DNA from: Micrococcus lacusdianchii
Lineage (GTDB): Bacteria; Actinomycetota; Actinomycetes; Actinomycetales; Micrococcaceae
DNA: 64,000 bases
Reading direction: 5' to 3'
Assembly: GCF_023155805.1 (NCBI RefSeq)
Contig: NZ_JAKNUW010000008.1
Span: 51,504-115,503, forward strand
Shown here: one piece after another, positions 37,450-45,832 of the stretch
Layout: every line of letters starts with the position of its first letter
Position numbering within the stretch: the first letter of the stretch is position 1
Program-made: the position numbers and the translations under genes
The notes under the pieces: generated by a model
The model's database searches: none
Told to the model about the DNA's origin: nothing
What the model saw: the letters and a program-made list of their open reading frames with translations, nothing else

Positions 37450-39688
37450 GGTGGGCCTCCTGGGCGGCGGCGGTCGGGTGGTTCATGGCGGCGTACATCT
37501 CGTTCCAGCGGTGCAGCTCGGCGTCGCCGTCGCGGTCCGCCTTGCGGTCCAGGCGGACGGCCGCCTTGCGGTCGCTGCGGTACCAGAGGACGGCCACGGT
37601 GACCGCCATGAGCACCGTGGGGAACTCGCCGATGCCCCACATGACGGCGCCGCCGATCCGCTGGTCCTCCAGCGCGGAGGGGCCCCACTCCCGGCCGAGG
37701 TTGCCGAACCAGGAGGCCTGCAGCAGTCCGGTGGATCCGGTCATGGCGACACCGATGAAGGCGTGGAAGACCATGGTGGCCAGCAGCAGCACCAGCCGCA
37801 GCGGGTAGGCGGGCCGGCTGGGCAGCGGATCGACGCCCACCATGACGGTGGCGAAGATGAAGCCGGTGAGCAGGAAGTGGACGTTCATGAACTCGTGGCC
37901 CAGGTGGTACTCGAGCGAGAACCGGAAGAAGTCCGTGTAGTAGAACACCAGGATCGAGCCGGCGAAGTTCACGCCCGCCACGATCGGGTGCGTGATGAAC
38001 GCGCTCCACGGGGAGTGCACGATCCACAGGATCCACTCGCGGGGGCCGCGGGTGCCGTCCGTGCGGGCGGGCAGGGCGCGCAGGGCCAACGTGATCGGCG
38101 CGCCCATCACCAGGAACAGCGGGATGATCATGGTGAGGACCATGTGCCCCACCATGTGGGCGCTGAACAGCACCATGCCGTACACCGCGGGGGCGCCGGA
38201 CGTGGCCCAGGTGAGCAGGGCGAGACCGCCCAGCCAGGACACGGTCCGGGCCACGGGCCAGCCGTCCCCGCGGCGGTGCAGCCGCCACGCGGAGCGCACA
38301 TACCAGAGGGCCAGGAACGCCACGATCGCCACCCACAGCCAGTCGAAGCGCCACGAGGTGATCCAGCGGACGCCCGTGAGCTCGGGGGGCAGGTCGTAGC
38401 CGGTGAGGATGCGGGCGGGGGTGGCGTCCGGGGCGAGCTCCTCGGGCACGGGCGGGGCCGTGCGGGCCAGGACGGAGGACACGCCCATCACCGCCGCCAT
38501 GACCAGGGCCTCCCCTGCGATCAGCTGCCACAGCAGACGGCGCGCGGGGGCCGGGCTTTCCTCGACCGGGGTCCGGGCGCCCGCCCCGGCCGGCGCAGCG
38601 GTCCCCGCCAAGCGCGGGATGATCCAGCGGCGGTGCAGCAGTCCGATGCCGCCGAGGAGCAGCACCGCGCCGGCCTTGGCGAGCACGAGGAGGCCGTACG
38701 GGCTGAGCAGCTGGGCCGGGTCGTCCATGCGGACGGACGCGTTCACCAGCCCGGACAGCGCGACCGTCACCAGGCCGAGGCCGGCGAGGACGGAGTACCG
38801 GCTGAGCGCGGTGTGCAGCAGCGGTGCCGGCCCCTGGCGGCGCTGGGTGGCGCCGCGGCCCTGGGCGCCGTTGGGGCCCACGAGGGTGTCGGAGACCGCC
38901 ACGAGCACGAGCAGCCCGCCGACCCACACGACCACGCCGAGCAGGTGCAGGCCGATCGAGTTGACGGCGCCGAAGTGGTCGTCCCCGCCGGCCGCGTGGC
39001 CGATCAGCGCGAGGGGGACCAGGCCCAGCATGGCCAGGATGCCCGTCCAGAACAGGCCGGTGTGGGAGCGCACGGCGATCACCAGCGTGGTGACCACGGC
39101 CGCCACCACGGTCACCCAGAACCAGGCCTGCCCCACGGAGATGTCGAGCGTGTAGGCCATCAGGCCCGCGGTGAACTCGGGCCCCGCCGTCACGGGGATG
39201 CCGGCCAGGTCCGAGTAGGACAGGACGCCGACCGCCATCGCCGCGAGCGTCCACACGCCCGCGGCCACGGCGGCGACCTGCATGGTCCGGCGGAACGCGG
39301 GGTGCTCGGGCAGCACCTCTTCGTCCCGCGCGGCCTGCTCCCGCTCGCGCTTCGACTGGTGCCAGCGCTCGGTGCCGGCCGCGTGCGGGGGCAGGATGCC
39401 GGCGGCGAAGATCAGCGCGCCGATGGTCATGGCCATCGCGGTGTTGTTGACGGCCTTGCCCACGGGCACGCCCCAGCGCGTGAGCGCGCCCGGGTCGGAC
39501 AGGGTCCGGGGGGCGACGATCCCCGTCACCCATGCCGCCATGACCAGCGCCAGCACGCCGACGACGGCGGCCGCTACGCCCACCGCCCGGGGCACGCCGC
39601 GGCGCACGTCGGTCCGGGAGCCGCTCGGGGTGGACGGGGTGGCGGCGCCGCGCCCGGGGCGCGGGGTCGTGACGGAGGTGGCGGGCAT
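37433..39688 (-). CDS. CopD-CtaG fusion: copper import / cytochrome oxidase assembly membrane protein
   Basis: A 751-residue polytopic protein. The N-terminal half holds the CopD domain (HFGAVNSIGLHLLGVVVWVGGLLVLVAV and a late LHRRW), linked to copper uptake. The C-terminal half is a caa3-type CtaG domain (YGMVLFSAHMVGHMVLTMIIPLFLVMGAP, YHLGHEFMNVHFLLTGFIFATVMVGVDPLP), with conserved His residues on helices, needed for copper delivery to cytochrome oxidase in Bacillus. The fusion is frequent in actinobacteria. Start at 39688 follows GAGAAT-N7-ATG; 39697 is an alternative. Confidence 0.9.
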   Translation of the reverse strand: MPATSVTTPRPGRGAATPSTPSGSRTDVRRGVPRAVGVAAAVVGVLALVMAAWVTGIVAPRTLSDPGALTRWGVPVGKAVNNTAMAMTIGALIFAAGILPPHAAGTERWHQSKREREQAARDEEVLPEHPAFRRTMQVAAVAAGVWTLAAMAVGVLSYSDLAGIPVTAGPEFTAGLMAYTLDISVGQAWFWVTVVAAVVTTLVIAVRSHTGLFWTGILAMLGLVPLALIGHAAGGDDHFGAVNSIGLHLLGVVVWVGGLLVLVAVSDTLVGPNGAQGRGATQRRQGPAPLLHTALSRYSVLAGLGLVTVALSGLVNASVRMDDPAQLLSPYGLLVLAKAGAVLLLGGIGLLHRRWIIPRLAGTAAPAGAGARTPVEESPAPARRLLWQLIAGEALVMAAVMGVSSVLARTAPPVPEELAPDATPARILTGYDLPPELTGVRWITSWRFDWLWVAIVAFLALWYVRSAWRLHRRGDGWPVARTVSWLGGLALLTWATSGAPAVYGMVLFSAHMVGHMVLTMIIPLFLVMGAPITLALRALPARTDGTRGPREWILWIVHSPWSAFITHPIVAGVNFAGSILVFYYTDFFRFSLEYHLGHEFMNVHFLLTGFIFATVMVGVDPLPSRPAYPLRLVLLLATMVFHAFIGVAMTGSTGLLQASWFGNLGREWGPSALEDQRIGGAVMWGIGEFPTVLMAVTVAVLWYRSDRKAAVRLDRKADRDGDAELHRWNEMYAAMNHPTAAAQEAHRDHDR

Positions 39689-39750
39689 GGGGTCCATTCT
39701 CCCATCGCGGGGGCGGGACCCGGGGCGCTCTGACGGCGCCCCGGGCGGGG

Positions 39751-41178
39751 TCAGGCGAAGAGGGCCTCGCGCACGAAGCCGCCCTCGGCGCAGCCGGACG
39801 GGACGGCGAACACCGCGGAGCCCACCGGGCGGGTCCAGATGTTCAGGTGGTCGGACTCGGCGAGCCGGGTCTGGACGGGCACGAACTGCCGGTCCACGTC
39901 CGCCTGGAAGGCGGCGAAGATCAGGCCTGCGCCCGTGCCGGAGGCGCCCGCGCCGTCGTCGTAGTTGTAGTTGTAGCTCCGGCGGAGCATCCCGTACTCG
40001 GGGGTGTCCATGCGGGCCCGGCGCAGGTGGGAGATGTCCGAGATGACGGGCAGGCCCGTGGGGCCCTTCGCGGAGAAGTCCGGGGCGTCGTTCTCGTGCT
40101 CGCCCGTCAGGGGCGCGCCCGAGCCCAGGCGCCGGCCGATCACCTTCTCCTTCGCGGGGCGGTCCAGCTCGTCCCACGTGTCCATCACCATGTCGATCCG
40201 GCGGATCACCAGGGAGGCGCCGTCCGCGATCCAGGGCGAGATGCCGGCGGCCTCGGCCTCCGGTCCCGCGCCCCACACGATCCGCTCGAGCGCCGGCGAT
40301 CCGGCCTGGGGGTTGGCGGTGCCGTCCACCTGGCCGAACAGGTTGCGCATGGTGGTGCCGGTGGGGTGGGCGCCGCGCGCGGCACGGAAGCCCTCCTGCA
40401 CCCAGCGCACCCCGGCGAAGGGCCGGGCCACCTTGCCCAGCATCCGCCGGGCGTGGGCCACGGAGATCCGGTCGTCGCCGCAGATCTGCAGGAGCAGGTC
40501 CCCGTGGGACCAGCGGTCCTCGAGCGCGTCGATCGGCTGGAACGCCGGCAGCGGGCCCAGCCAGTCCGGGGCACGATCCGGGGCCACCCGGGCCACGAGC
40601 TCCGGGCCGAACCCGAACGTCACGGTGAGCCGGGCGGGCGCGGCGGCGAGCTCGGGCTCGGTGTCCGCGAGCGTGGCGCGCCCCTGGGTGAGGCGGGCGG
40701 CGTCGTCGGTGAGCAGGCGCAGCAGGGCCTCGATCCGCTCCCGGTCCGTCTCCGGACGCAGGTCCAGGGCGAGGAACACGGCGTGGGTCTGCGCGGGCGT
40801 GTCGATCCCGGCCTGACGGGGCCCGAAGAACGGCACCGTGTCCGTGCCCACGGGCGAGCTGACGGCCACGCGGGAGGCCTCTCCGCCGGGCTCGGCCCAG
40901 CCGGCCCGGCCGACCTCCCCCTCGATCCCCGTGTCCTCCATGACGCCGGACGGCGAGGGGTCGGAGGAGGGGGCGGGCCCGCCCGGGGCGGGGGCCGCCT
41001 GCGCGGCCCCCGCCCCGTAGCCGAGCGCCCTGCCGAGCAGCCCGCCGCCGGCCGCGCCGAGGCCGAACAGGAGGCCGCGGCGCGAGGGCCCGGCGGCGGG
41101 GTCACCGCCGTCGGGATCGCTCCCCGCCGGCGTGCCCTGGGTCCGGTCGTGTGCCGGGTCGGGGTCAGTGGTCCCCAT
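39751..41178 (-). CDS. efeB: Tat-exported DyP-type heme peroxidase (EfeB-like)
   Basis: A 475-residue protein with a twin-arginine signal (SRRGLLFGLGAAGGGLLGRALG) after a long acidic leader, so it is folded before export. The DyP motif GxxDG occurs as FGQVDGTANPQ and a late GLPVISDISHLRRARM segment carries His for heme. EfeB takes part in iron uptake in E. coli, but EfeU and EfeO are not here; it sits with copper genes instead, and overlaps the PCuAC gene by 14 nt. ATG 41178 follows GGAGG with about 6-7 nt spacing. Confidence 0.9.
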   Translation of the reverse strand: MGTTDPDPAHDRTQGTPAGSDPDGGDPAAGPSRRGLLFGLGAAGGGLLGRALGYGAGAAQAAPAPGGPAPSSDPSPSGVMEDTGIEGEVGRAGWAEPGGEASRVAVSSPVGTDTVPFFGPRQAGIDTPAQTHAVFLALDLRPETDRERIEALLRLLTDDAARLTQGRATLADTEPELAAAPARLTVTFGFGPELVARVAPDRAPDWLGPLPAFQPIDALEDRWSHGDLLLQICGDDRISVAHARRMLGKVARPFAGVRWVQEGFRAARGAHPTGTTMRNLFGQVDGTANPQAGSPALERIVWGAGPEAEAAGISPWIADGASLVIRRIDMVMDTWDELDRPAKEKVIGRRLGSGAPLTGEHENDAPDFSAKGPTGLPVISDISHLRRARMDTPEYGMLRRSYNYNYDDGAGASGTGAGLIFAAFQADVDRQFVPVQTRLAESDHLNIWTRPVGSAVFAVPSGCAEGGFVREALFA

Positions 41179-41821
41179 GGTCACCCTCCATGGCGTCGGA
41201 GGCCTCGCCGCCGTGGTAGGACTCGTTGGCGCCGGTGAACGGGCGGGCCCCCGAGGTGATCTCGACGACGTCCCCGTCCTCGGTCTCGAGGGTGTAGGTG
41301 ACCTCGTCGCCGGGCTGGACCGGCTCGGTCAGCCCCATCAGCATCACGTGGTTGCCGCCGGGGGCCAGCTCGAGGGTCTCGCCGGCCGGCACGGTGAAGC
41401 CGTCCGGGGCCTGCTGCATGAGCATCTGGCCGTCCTCGTCCGGCACCATCTCGTGCAGCTCCACGCGGTCGGTGAGCGAGGAGGTCACGGACACGACGCG
41501 CACGTCCTGGTCCGAGGTGTTCTCGAGGACCCCGAACGAGCCGGTCATCTCGCCGTCCGTCGCCTTGGTCCACGGGTCCGTCATGGTCAGGGGGGCCTCG
41601 TCCGCGGCCTCGGAGGACGCGTCAGCGCCGGTGGGCTCAGCCGACGACGACGCGGCCGCGGAGGAGGCCGCCGAGGCGGCGGACGAGACCGCGCTCGAGG
41701 CCGCTGAGACCGGCGCGGACTCGCCGGCCCCGGCGCACGCGGTGAGGCCGAGGGCGCCGGCCGCCAGCACGGCGGCGAGGGACAGACGGCGCGGAGACAG
41801 GAGGGTGTTCTGGGTGGTCAT
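41165..41821 (-). CDS. PCuAC-family periplasmic copper chaperone (lipoprotein)
   Basis: A 218-residue lipoprotein (lipobox LTAC) with a long Ser/Ala linker (about residues 35-75) and a PCuAC domain. The copper motif H-x-M-x-M region reads VELHEMVPDEDGQMLMQQ and GGNHVMLMGL, i.e. His/Met ligands in the family pattern H(M)x10Mx21HxM. It moves Cu(I) to the CuA or CuB site of cytochrome oxidase. Extra His are at the C-terminal end (YHGGEASDAMEGDHGDH). Confidence 0.9.
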   Translation of the reverse strand: MTTQNTLLSPRRLSLAAVLAAGALGLTACAGAGESAPVSAASSAVSSAASAASSAAASSSAEPTGADASSEAADEAPLTMTDPWTKATDGEMTGSFGVLENTSDQDVRVVSVTSSLTDRVELHEMVPDEDGQMLMQQAPDGFTVPAGETLELAPGGNHVMLMGLTEPVQPGDEVTYTLETEDGDVVEITSGARPFTGANESYHGGEASDAMEGDHGDH

Positions 41822-41936
41822 GGTGTGTGTCCTTTGTCCGCAGGGGCGGGGCGGTGGGCGGCGCGGCCCGTCGAGGGCCTGCACCGGGAAGGGACCGCGA
41901 CCCGCGGTGTCAGAAGAGGGAGCGGAGCAGTGCCGC

Positions 41937-42614
41937 TCAGCGGTGGTCGAGGGCGCGCGCCTTGCGGCCCAGCGCGGCGAACCCCACGCCGATCACGGCC
42001 AGGCCCGCCAGGCCCGCGGCCCACACCCAGCCGGGCACGGCCGGCCCGGCCGCGTCCTGGGCGTCCGTGGTGGCCGGGTCGGCCGCCCCGGAGGGAGCCG
42101 GGGCGGCGTCGCCGTCGTCGGCACCCGGGGCCACCGCGGGGCTCGGATCCGCGGTCGCGGCGTCGGCCGGGGCGCCGGCGGCGGCCACGCCGCAGCCGGA
42201 CGGAGCGGTCCCCGGGGCCGGGGCCTGCGGGTCCTCCACCGTGAACTCGAGCGAGCGCTCCTCGGAGTGCCCGTCGGAGTAGACGACGCGGTACGCCACG
42301 TCGTACTCCCCGCGGGGCAGGTCCGCGCACAGCGGCGCGGTGAGGGCGGGCCCGTCCACGGTGGCCGGGCCGTCCTGCCACTGATGGCCGGCGGCATCCG
42401 TCACCTGCACGAGGCTCTGGATCCCCTGGCCGTCGATCAGCTCGCCGGAGAACGTGAGGGTCACGGTCTGCGGGGCCTCGGTCAGGGCGGCGCCGTCCGC
42501 GGGGACGGCCTCGATCAGCTCGTCGTGAGCGGCGGCCGGGCCGGCCGCCGCCGCGACCGTCGCGGTGGCGGCGCAGGCGGCCAGGGCGATGTGCAGGGGG
42601 TGCTGCTGGGGCAT
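41937..42614 (-). CDS. copC: CopC-domain copper-binding protein, membrane-anchored
   Basis: A 225-residue protein with a signal peptide ending AAAHDELIEAVPADG; the mature His immediately after cleavage is the usual copper ligand. The CopC beta-sandwich (VTLTFSGELIDGQGIQSLVQV to DVAYRVVYSDGHSEERSLEFTV) is followed by an Ala/Pro-rich linker with a Cys and a C-terminal helix VPGWVWAAGLAGLAVIGVGFAALG plus basic end. It likely hands copper to the CopD-CtaG protein further down the operon. Confidence 0.9.
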   Translation of the reverse strand: MPQQHPLHIALAACAATATVAAAAGPAAAHDELIEAVPADGAALTEAPQTVTLTFSGELIDGQGIQSLVQVTDAAGHQWQDGPATVDGPALTAPLCADLPRGEYDVAYRVVYSDGHSEERSLEFTVEDPQAPAPGTAPSGCGVAAAGAPADAATADPSPAVAPGADDGDAAPAPSGAADPATTDAQDAAGPAVPGWVWAAGLAGLAVIGVGFAALGRKARALDHR

Positions 42615-42698
42615 GGGATCCTCCCCGGCCCGGTCCGGCGGATGCCGGCAGGCCGAGTCGCTGGGGCGGGGGCGCGCGGACGGCCGCGCCCGAGGGCG

Positions 42699-43364
42699 TC
42701 AGGCCGCGAGGACGAGGGCGGGCGGGCCGCGCCGACCCGGGGTGCCGAGGACCAGCAGCGGACCGACGGGATGCAGGACGCGCAGCGCCGGAAGACGGAG
42801 GGGCCGCGCGGGGACCGCGGGCCCGGTGAGGAGGAACGCGAGGAGGCGCAGCACCGGCACGGCCGCGAGGGCCTGCCCGGCCGCCGCGGCCAGGACCCGC
42901 TCGCCGTGACGGAGTACCGCCGCCGTCAGCAGCGCGGCCGCCGCGTGCGCGGCCAACATGCCGGCCCCGTGCCCGTGCACCGCCGCGGCGTTCGCGCTGA
43001 CGGCCAGGGCCGGACCGGAGTTCGCGGCGAGGTGGCCCACGTGCGCGGGATCCACCCCGGCGGCCACGTACACCGTGTGCGCCCCGCCAGCCACGGCGTA
43101 CAGCGAGTGGAAGATCCCCTGCGCCGCCAGGACGGCCAGGAGGGTGCGCCACGGGGAGAGGGTGCGTCCGGCCAGGGCGGTGGTCACGGGCGCGGCCAGC
43201 ACCGTGGCGAAGGCCATCAGGGCCACCGGGGGCAGAGGGCCGCCGGCGGCCGCGGAGTGGGAGGCCGCGGCGAGCACCGTCATCACGGCGGCACCGGCGA
43301 CGCCGCGAGCCAGTCGGGCCGGCCCGGCCAGGGCGCGGGAGGGCGGCGGGGTCATGGGGACCAT
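42699..43364 (-). CDS. Integral membrane protein of unknown function, copper operon
   Basis: A 221-residue protein with about five hydrophobic segments rich in Ala, and several His in or near helices (ASHSAAAGG, IFHSLYAVAGGAHTVY, AHVGHLAAN, VHGHGAGMLAAHAAA). The clustered His and position ahead of copC suggest metal handling. I do not recognise a family. ATG at 43364 follows AGGAGG at 5 nt. It is likely the first gene of the copper operon. Confidence 0.65.
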   Translation of the reverse strand: MVPMTPPPSRALAGPARLARGVAGAAVMTVLAAASHSAAAGGPLPPVALMAFATVLAAPVTTALAGRTLSPWRTLLAVLAAQGIFHSLYAVAGGAHTVYVAAGVDPAHVGHLAANSGPALAVSANAAAVHGHGAGMLAAHAAAALLTAAVLRHGERVLAAAAGQALAAVPVLRLLAFLLTGPAVPARPLRLPALRVLHPVGPLLVLGTPGRRGPPALVLAA

Positions 43365-43473
43365 GCGTTCCTCCTCGGTTCGGCGGGCGGCGGACGGACG
43401 CGGATCGGCGTCGTCGCCTGCGGGAGGCCAGTCTACTCGTCCCGCCCGTGCCGCCGACCCCGGGGACGACGAC

Positions 43474-43506
43474 GGGCGCCCCGCCTCACCAGGAGGCGGA
43501 GCGCCC
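43474..43506 (-). terminator. Terminator after the HU gene
   Basis: Two 6-bp GC arms separated by one mismatch (43474-43486 with 43494-43506) and a 7-nt loop, 39 nt past the HU stop. Confidence 0.6.
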
Positions 43507-43544
43507 GAGGCGCGGACGGACGGCCGGGGCCGACCGGAGTCGGA

Positions 43545-43826
43545 TCACTCGGAGGCGGCGGCCTTGAGCTTGGAGCCGGCGGTCACCTTCACGGAGTAGC
43601 CCGCGGGGATGGTGATCTCCTCGCCGGTGCGGGGGTTGCGGCCGGTGCGCTCCTTGCGCTCGGTGCGCTCCACGGCCAGCCAGCCGGGGATGGAGACCTT
43701 CTCGCCCTTCTTCACCTGGGCGGACAGCGACTCGAGGAGGGCGTCCAGCACGTCCGACACGGCGGACTGGGTGTTGCCGGAGCGCTCAGCGACGGCGGCG
43801 ACGAGTTCCTTGCGGTTCATGGCCAT
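43545..43826 (-). CDS. hup: HU-family DNA-binding protein
   Basis: A 93-residue histone-like protein with the HU/IHF core MNRKELVAAVAERSGNTQ and the arm segment ERKERTGRNPRTGEEITIPAGYSVKVTAGSKLK. It bends DNA in the nucleoid. It is the short form without the long Lys/Ala tail that mycobacterial HupB has. ATG at 43826 sits behind GGAAGGAACC; a second ATG at 43820 is possible. TACGTT at 43897-43892, preceded by TG, is a candidate extended -10. Confidence 0.93.
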   Translation of the reverse strand: MAMNRKELVAAVAERSGNTQSAVSDVLDALLESLSAQVKKGEKVSIPGWLAVERTERKERTGRNPRTGEEITIPAGYSVKVTAGSKLKAAASE

Positions 43827-43989
43827 GGTTCCTTCCTGAAGACATCGGTGACAGGCGTCCGGGCCGGTGCCGGACCGGACTTCCAGGTGCGAACGTACCA
43901 CCTGCACTCCCGACGCGCCCCATCCCCTCCGCGTGATTCCGCGAATTCTCAGCCTTCCATACGGCCGGCGTCCGCCTCGGACGACGACG

Positions 43990-44021
43990 ACGGCCCCCTC
44001 CGATCTCTCGGAGGGGGCCGT
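43990..44021 (-). terminator. Terminator after rpsN
   Basis: A perfect 13-bp stem (43990-44002 with 44009-44021) and 6-nt loop, 41 nt past the S14 stop. Confidence 0.75.
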
Positions 44022-44061
44022 GCGGTCGACCGGTGTCAGCGCCCGCGAGGCGGGCGAGTCG

Positions 44062-44367
44062 TCACCAGGAGGACTTGGTCACGCCGGGCAGCTCGCCGCG
44101 GTGCGCCATCTCGCGGAAGCGCACACGGGAGATGCCGAAGCGCTGGAAGGTGCCGCGCGGACGGCCGTCGATGGCGTCGCGGTTGCGCACGCGCACCGGG
44201 GAGGCGTCGCGGGGCAGCTTCTGCAGGCCCACGCGGGCGGCCTCGCGGGCCTCGTCGGTCGCGTTCGGGTCGACCAGGGTCTTCTTGAGCTCGGCGCGCT
44301 TCTCGGCGTTGCGGGCCACGATGACCTTGCGCTGCTCGTTCTTGGCGATCATGGACTTCTTGGCCAT
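44062..44367 (-). CDS. rpsN: 30S ribosomal protein S14, zinc-free long type
   Basis: A 101-residue S14 with [28 protein letters not shown] at the start and the conserved end [33 protein letters not shown]. The CXXC-CXXC zinc ribbon of the short type is missing, so it is the long C-minus form. Such copies are often used under zinc shortage, but may be the only S14. It follows rpmG with 1 nt between. Confidence 0.96.
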   Translation of the reverse strand: MAKKSMIAKNEQRKVIVARNAEKRAELKKTLVDPNATDEAREAARVGLQKLPRDASPVRVRNRDAIDGRPRGTFQRFGISRVRFREMAHRGELPGVTKSSW

Positions 44368-44368
44368 G

Positions 44369-44536
44369 TCAGCGCTCCTCTCGGAAATCGACGTGCTTGC
44401 GGACCACCGGGTCGTACTTCTTGAGAGTGATGCGATCCGGGTTGTTGCGGCGGTTCTTGCGGGTCACGTAGGTGAACCCGGTGCCGGCGGTGGACTTCAG
44501 CTTGATGATCGGACGAACGTCCTTGTCCTTGGCCAT
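44369..44536 (-). CDS. rpmG: 50S ribosomal protein L33, zinc-free type
   Basis: A 55-residue L33 ([20 protein letters not shown] at the start, then [27 protein letters not shown]) without the cysteine pairs of the zinc-binding form. The gene lies between rpmB and rpsN with 1-nt gaps on both sides. Confidence 0.95.
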   Translation of the reverse strand: MAKDKDVRPIIKLKSTAGTGFTYVTRKNRRNNPDRITLKKYDPVVRKHVDFREER

Positions 44537-44537
44537 G

Positions 44538-44774
44538 TCAGAGCTTCACTCCCTTCGAGATGAGGTCGGCGACGACCGCGTCGATGCCGCGCACGTCGAT
44601 GGTCTTGATGCCCTTGGCGGACAGCGTCAGCGTGACGTTGCGGCGCAGGGAGGGCACCCAGTACGTCTTCTTCTGGATGTTCGGGTCGAACCGGCGCTTC
44701 GTGCGGCGGTGCGAGTGGGAGATGCTGTGGCCGAAACCCGGCCCAGCCCCGGTCACCTGGCAATGTGCTGCCAT
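44538..44774 (-). CDS. rpmB: 50S ribosomal protein L28
   Basis: A 78-residue L28 of the E. coli-like type: [33 protein letters not shown], then [24 protein letters not shown]. It is the first gene of rpmB-rpmG-rpsN. ATG at 44774 follows GAGGAGTGATC. The leader is about 115 nt if the promoter at 44896-44925 is used. Confidence 0.96.
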   Translation of the reverse strand: MAAHCQVTGAGPGFGHSISHSHRRTKRRFDPNIQKKTYWVPSLRRNVTLTLSAKGIKTIDVRGIDAVVADLISKGVKL

Positions 44775-45128
44775 GATCACTCCTCGTGGCAAGTAGTAGT
44801 AAAAGGACGGGCGGAACCCGCATGGCGGCATGCCGTGGACGCGCGGAGGCCTCCACGGGCAGCCTGTGAGCCCCGCCCCGGGTGTGTGCACCGCACTCTT
44901 ACTGCGACTTCTCGAAAAAGGTGAACCAGGCTGGGTGAGAGCCAACCGAAGTGCCTTACAGATCGCTGGTGTGGACGGTGAGCCCCGGCCGGTCCGTGAG
45001 GACGCGGCCGGGATCCGGTCTGCGGGAGCGTGTCGCCTTTCCGACCCGCGAGCCCTCCGGCGAAACGCCGAGGGGCACGGGAACGACGCGCGTGCGCCGT
45101 TCCATGGTACGCGAGCGGAGGGTGCCGA
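44775..45128 (-). other. Intergenic leader of the rpmB-rpmG-rpsN operon
   Basis: 354 nt without a gene between rpmB and a MarR gene. On the minus strand it holds the promoter below, then a GC-rich stretch with short inverted repeats around 44832-44860 and a T-rich tract (CCTTTTACTACTACTTG) just before the ribosome binding site. I searched by eye for a Zur-like AT-rich palindrome and did not find one. The part beyond 44940 shows nothing I can support. Confidence 0.4.
44896..44925 (-). promoter_or_regulatory. Candidate promoter of rpmB-rpmG-rpsN
   Basis: TTCACC (44925-44920), 18-bp spacer, TAAGAG (44901-44896) on the minus strand; the spacer contains an unusual T-rich run for this genome. Confidence 0.45.
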
Positions 45129-45710
45129 TCAACTCGGGACGTCGGACTCGCGGCCCTGGTCCACCCACTGCACATACCAGTGCTCCGGGCGCAGCCCCCG
45201 CAGGAGCTTGAGGCTCAGACGCGCGTACTCCGCATGCTCCTCTGGAGTGAGATGCCCGAGGAAGGCCTCGTCCCTGAGCCGGCGGTAGGGGGCCTCGGCG
45301 GCCTCGAAGCGCACCAGTCCCTCCGGCGTCACCCCCACGAGGGTCACGCGCGCATCGTCCGGAGAGGTGCGGCGGGTGACCCAGCCGCGCCCCTCGAGAC
45401 GGCGCACCACGTGCGAGAGGCGGGAGAGGGAGGAGTCCACGAGGTGGGCCACCTGACTCATGGGCACCTCATCCGGCTGCCGACGCAGCGTGGCCAGCAG
45501 CTGGAACTCGAAGGGCGTGACCCCTCCCCTGCGGTGCATGTCGGCCTCGATGCGGGAGGTGAGGACGTTGGCCACCTGGATGGCGGCGATCCACGAACTC
45601 CCCCACGGACTCCACGGCCCCGCGAGGCCCTCACGGGACCCCATGTCGGGCGGCGGAATGCTGCCGCGCTGCACTTCCTGGTCCTGCTCTGTCCGAGCGT
45701 CATGATTCAT
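45129..45710 (-). CDS. MarR-family transcriptional regulator
   Basis: A 193-residue winged-helix protein. WIAAIQVANVLTSRIEADMHRRGGVTPFEFQLLATL is the dimer helix and first helices; MSQVAHLVDSSLSRLSHVVRRLEGRGWVTRRTSPDDARVTLVGVT is the HTH and wing. The long aromatic-rich opening (GPWSPWGSSW) is uncommon. Target unknown; no obvious partner gene. ATG 45710 follows CACGAT-N7, matching the leaderless pattern, while ATG 45719 lies in that spacer. Confidence 0.85.
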   Translation of the reverse strand: MNHDARTEQDQEVQRGSIPPPDMGSREGLAGPWSPWGSSWIAAIQVANVLTSRIEADMHRRGGVTPFEFQLLATLRRQPDEVPMSQVAHLVDSSLSRLSHVVRRLEGRGWVTRRTSPDDARVTLVGVTPEGLVRFEAAEAPYRRLRDEAFLGHLTPEEHAEYARLSLKLLRGLRPEHWYVQWVDQGRESDVPS

Positions 45711-45832
45711 GCCCGACATCGTGGCAGGTCAGCACGGGGTTCGCGAGTCGACGCGGACACTCCGTGATGAGACGCTCGCCACCCCGCCCACCCTGGCGGA
45801 GGGCCGGCGCCGCGCTGACGGCCTCGGCGAGG

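Noticed and set aside
39751..41178. Assigning the DyP gene to an efeUOB iron-uptake operon
   Set aside because: Neither a ferrous permease nor an EfeO-like protein is present next to it; neighbours are copper genes.
44775..45128. A Zur box or a small gene in the rpmB leader
   Set aside because: No AT-rich 15-bp palindrome and no frame with plausible coding composition and ribosome binding site was seen.
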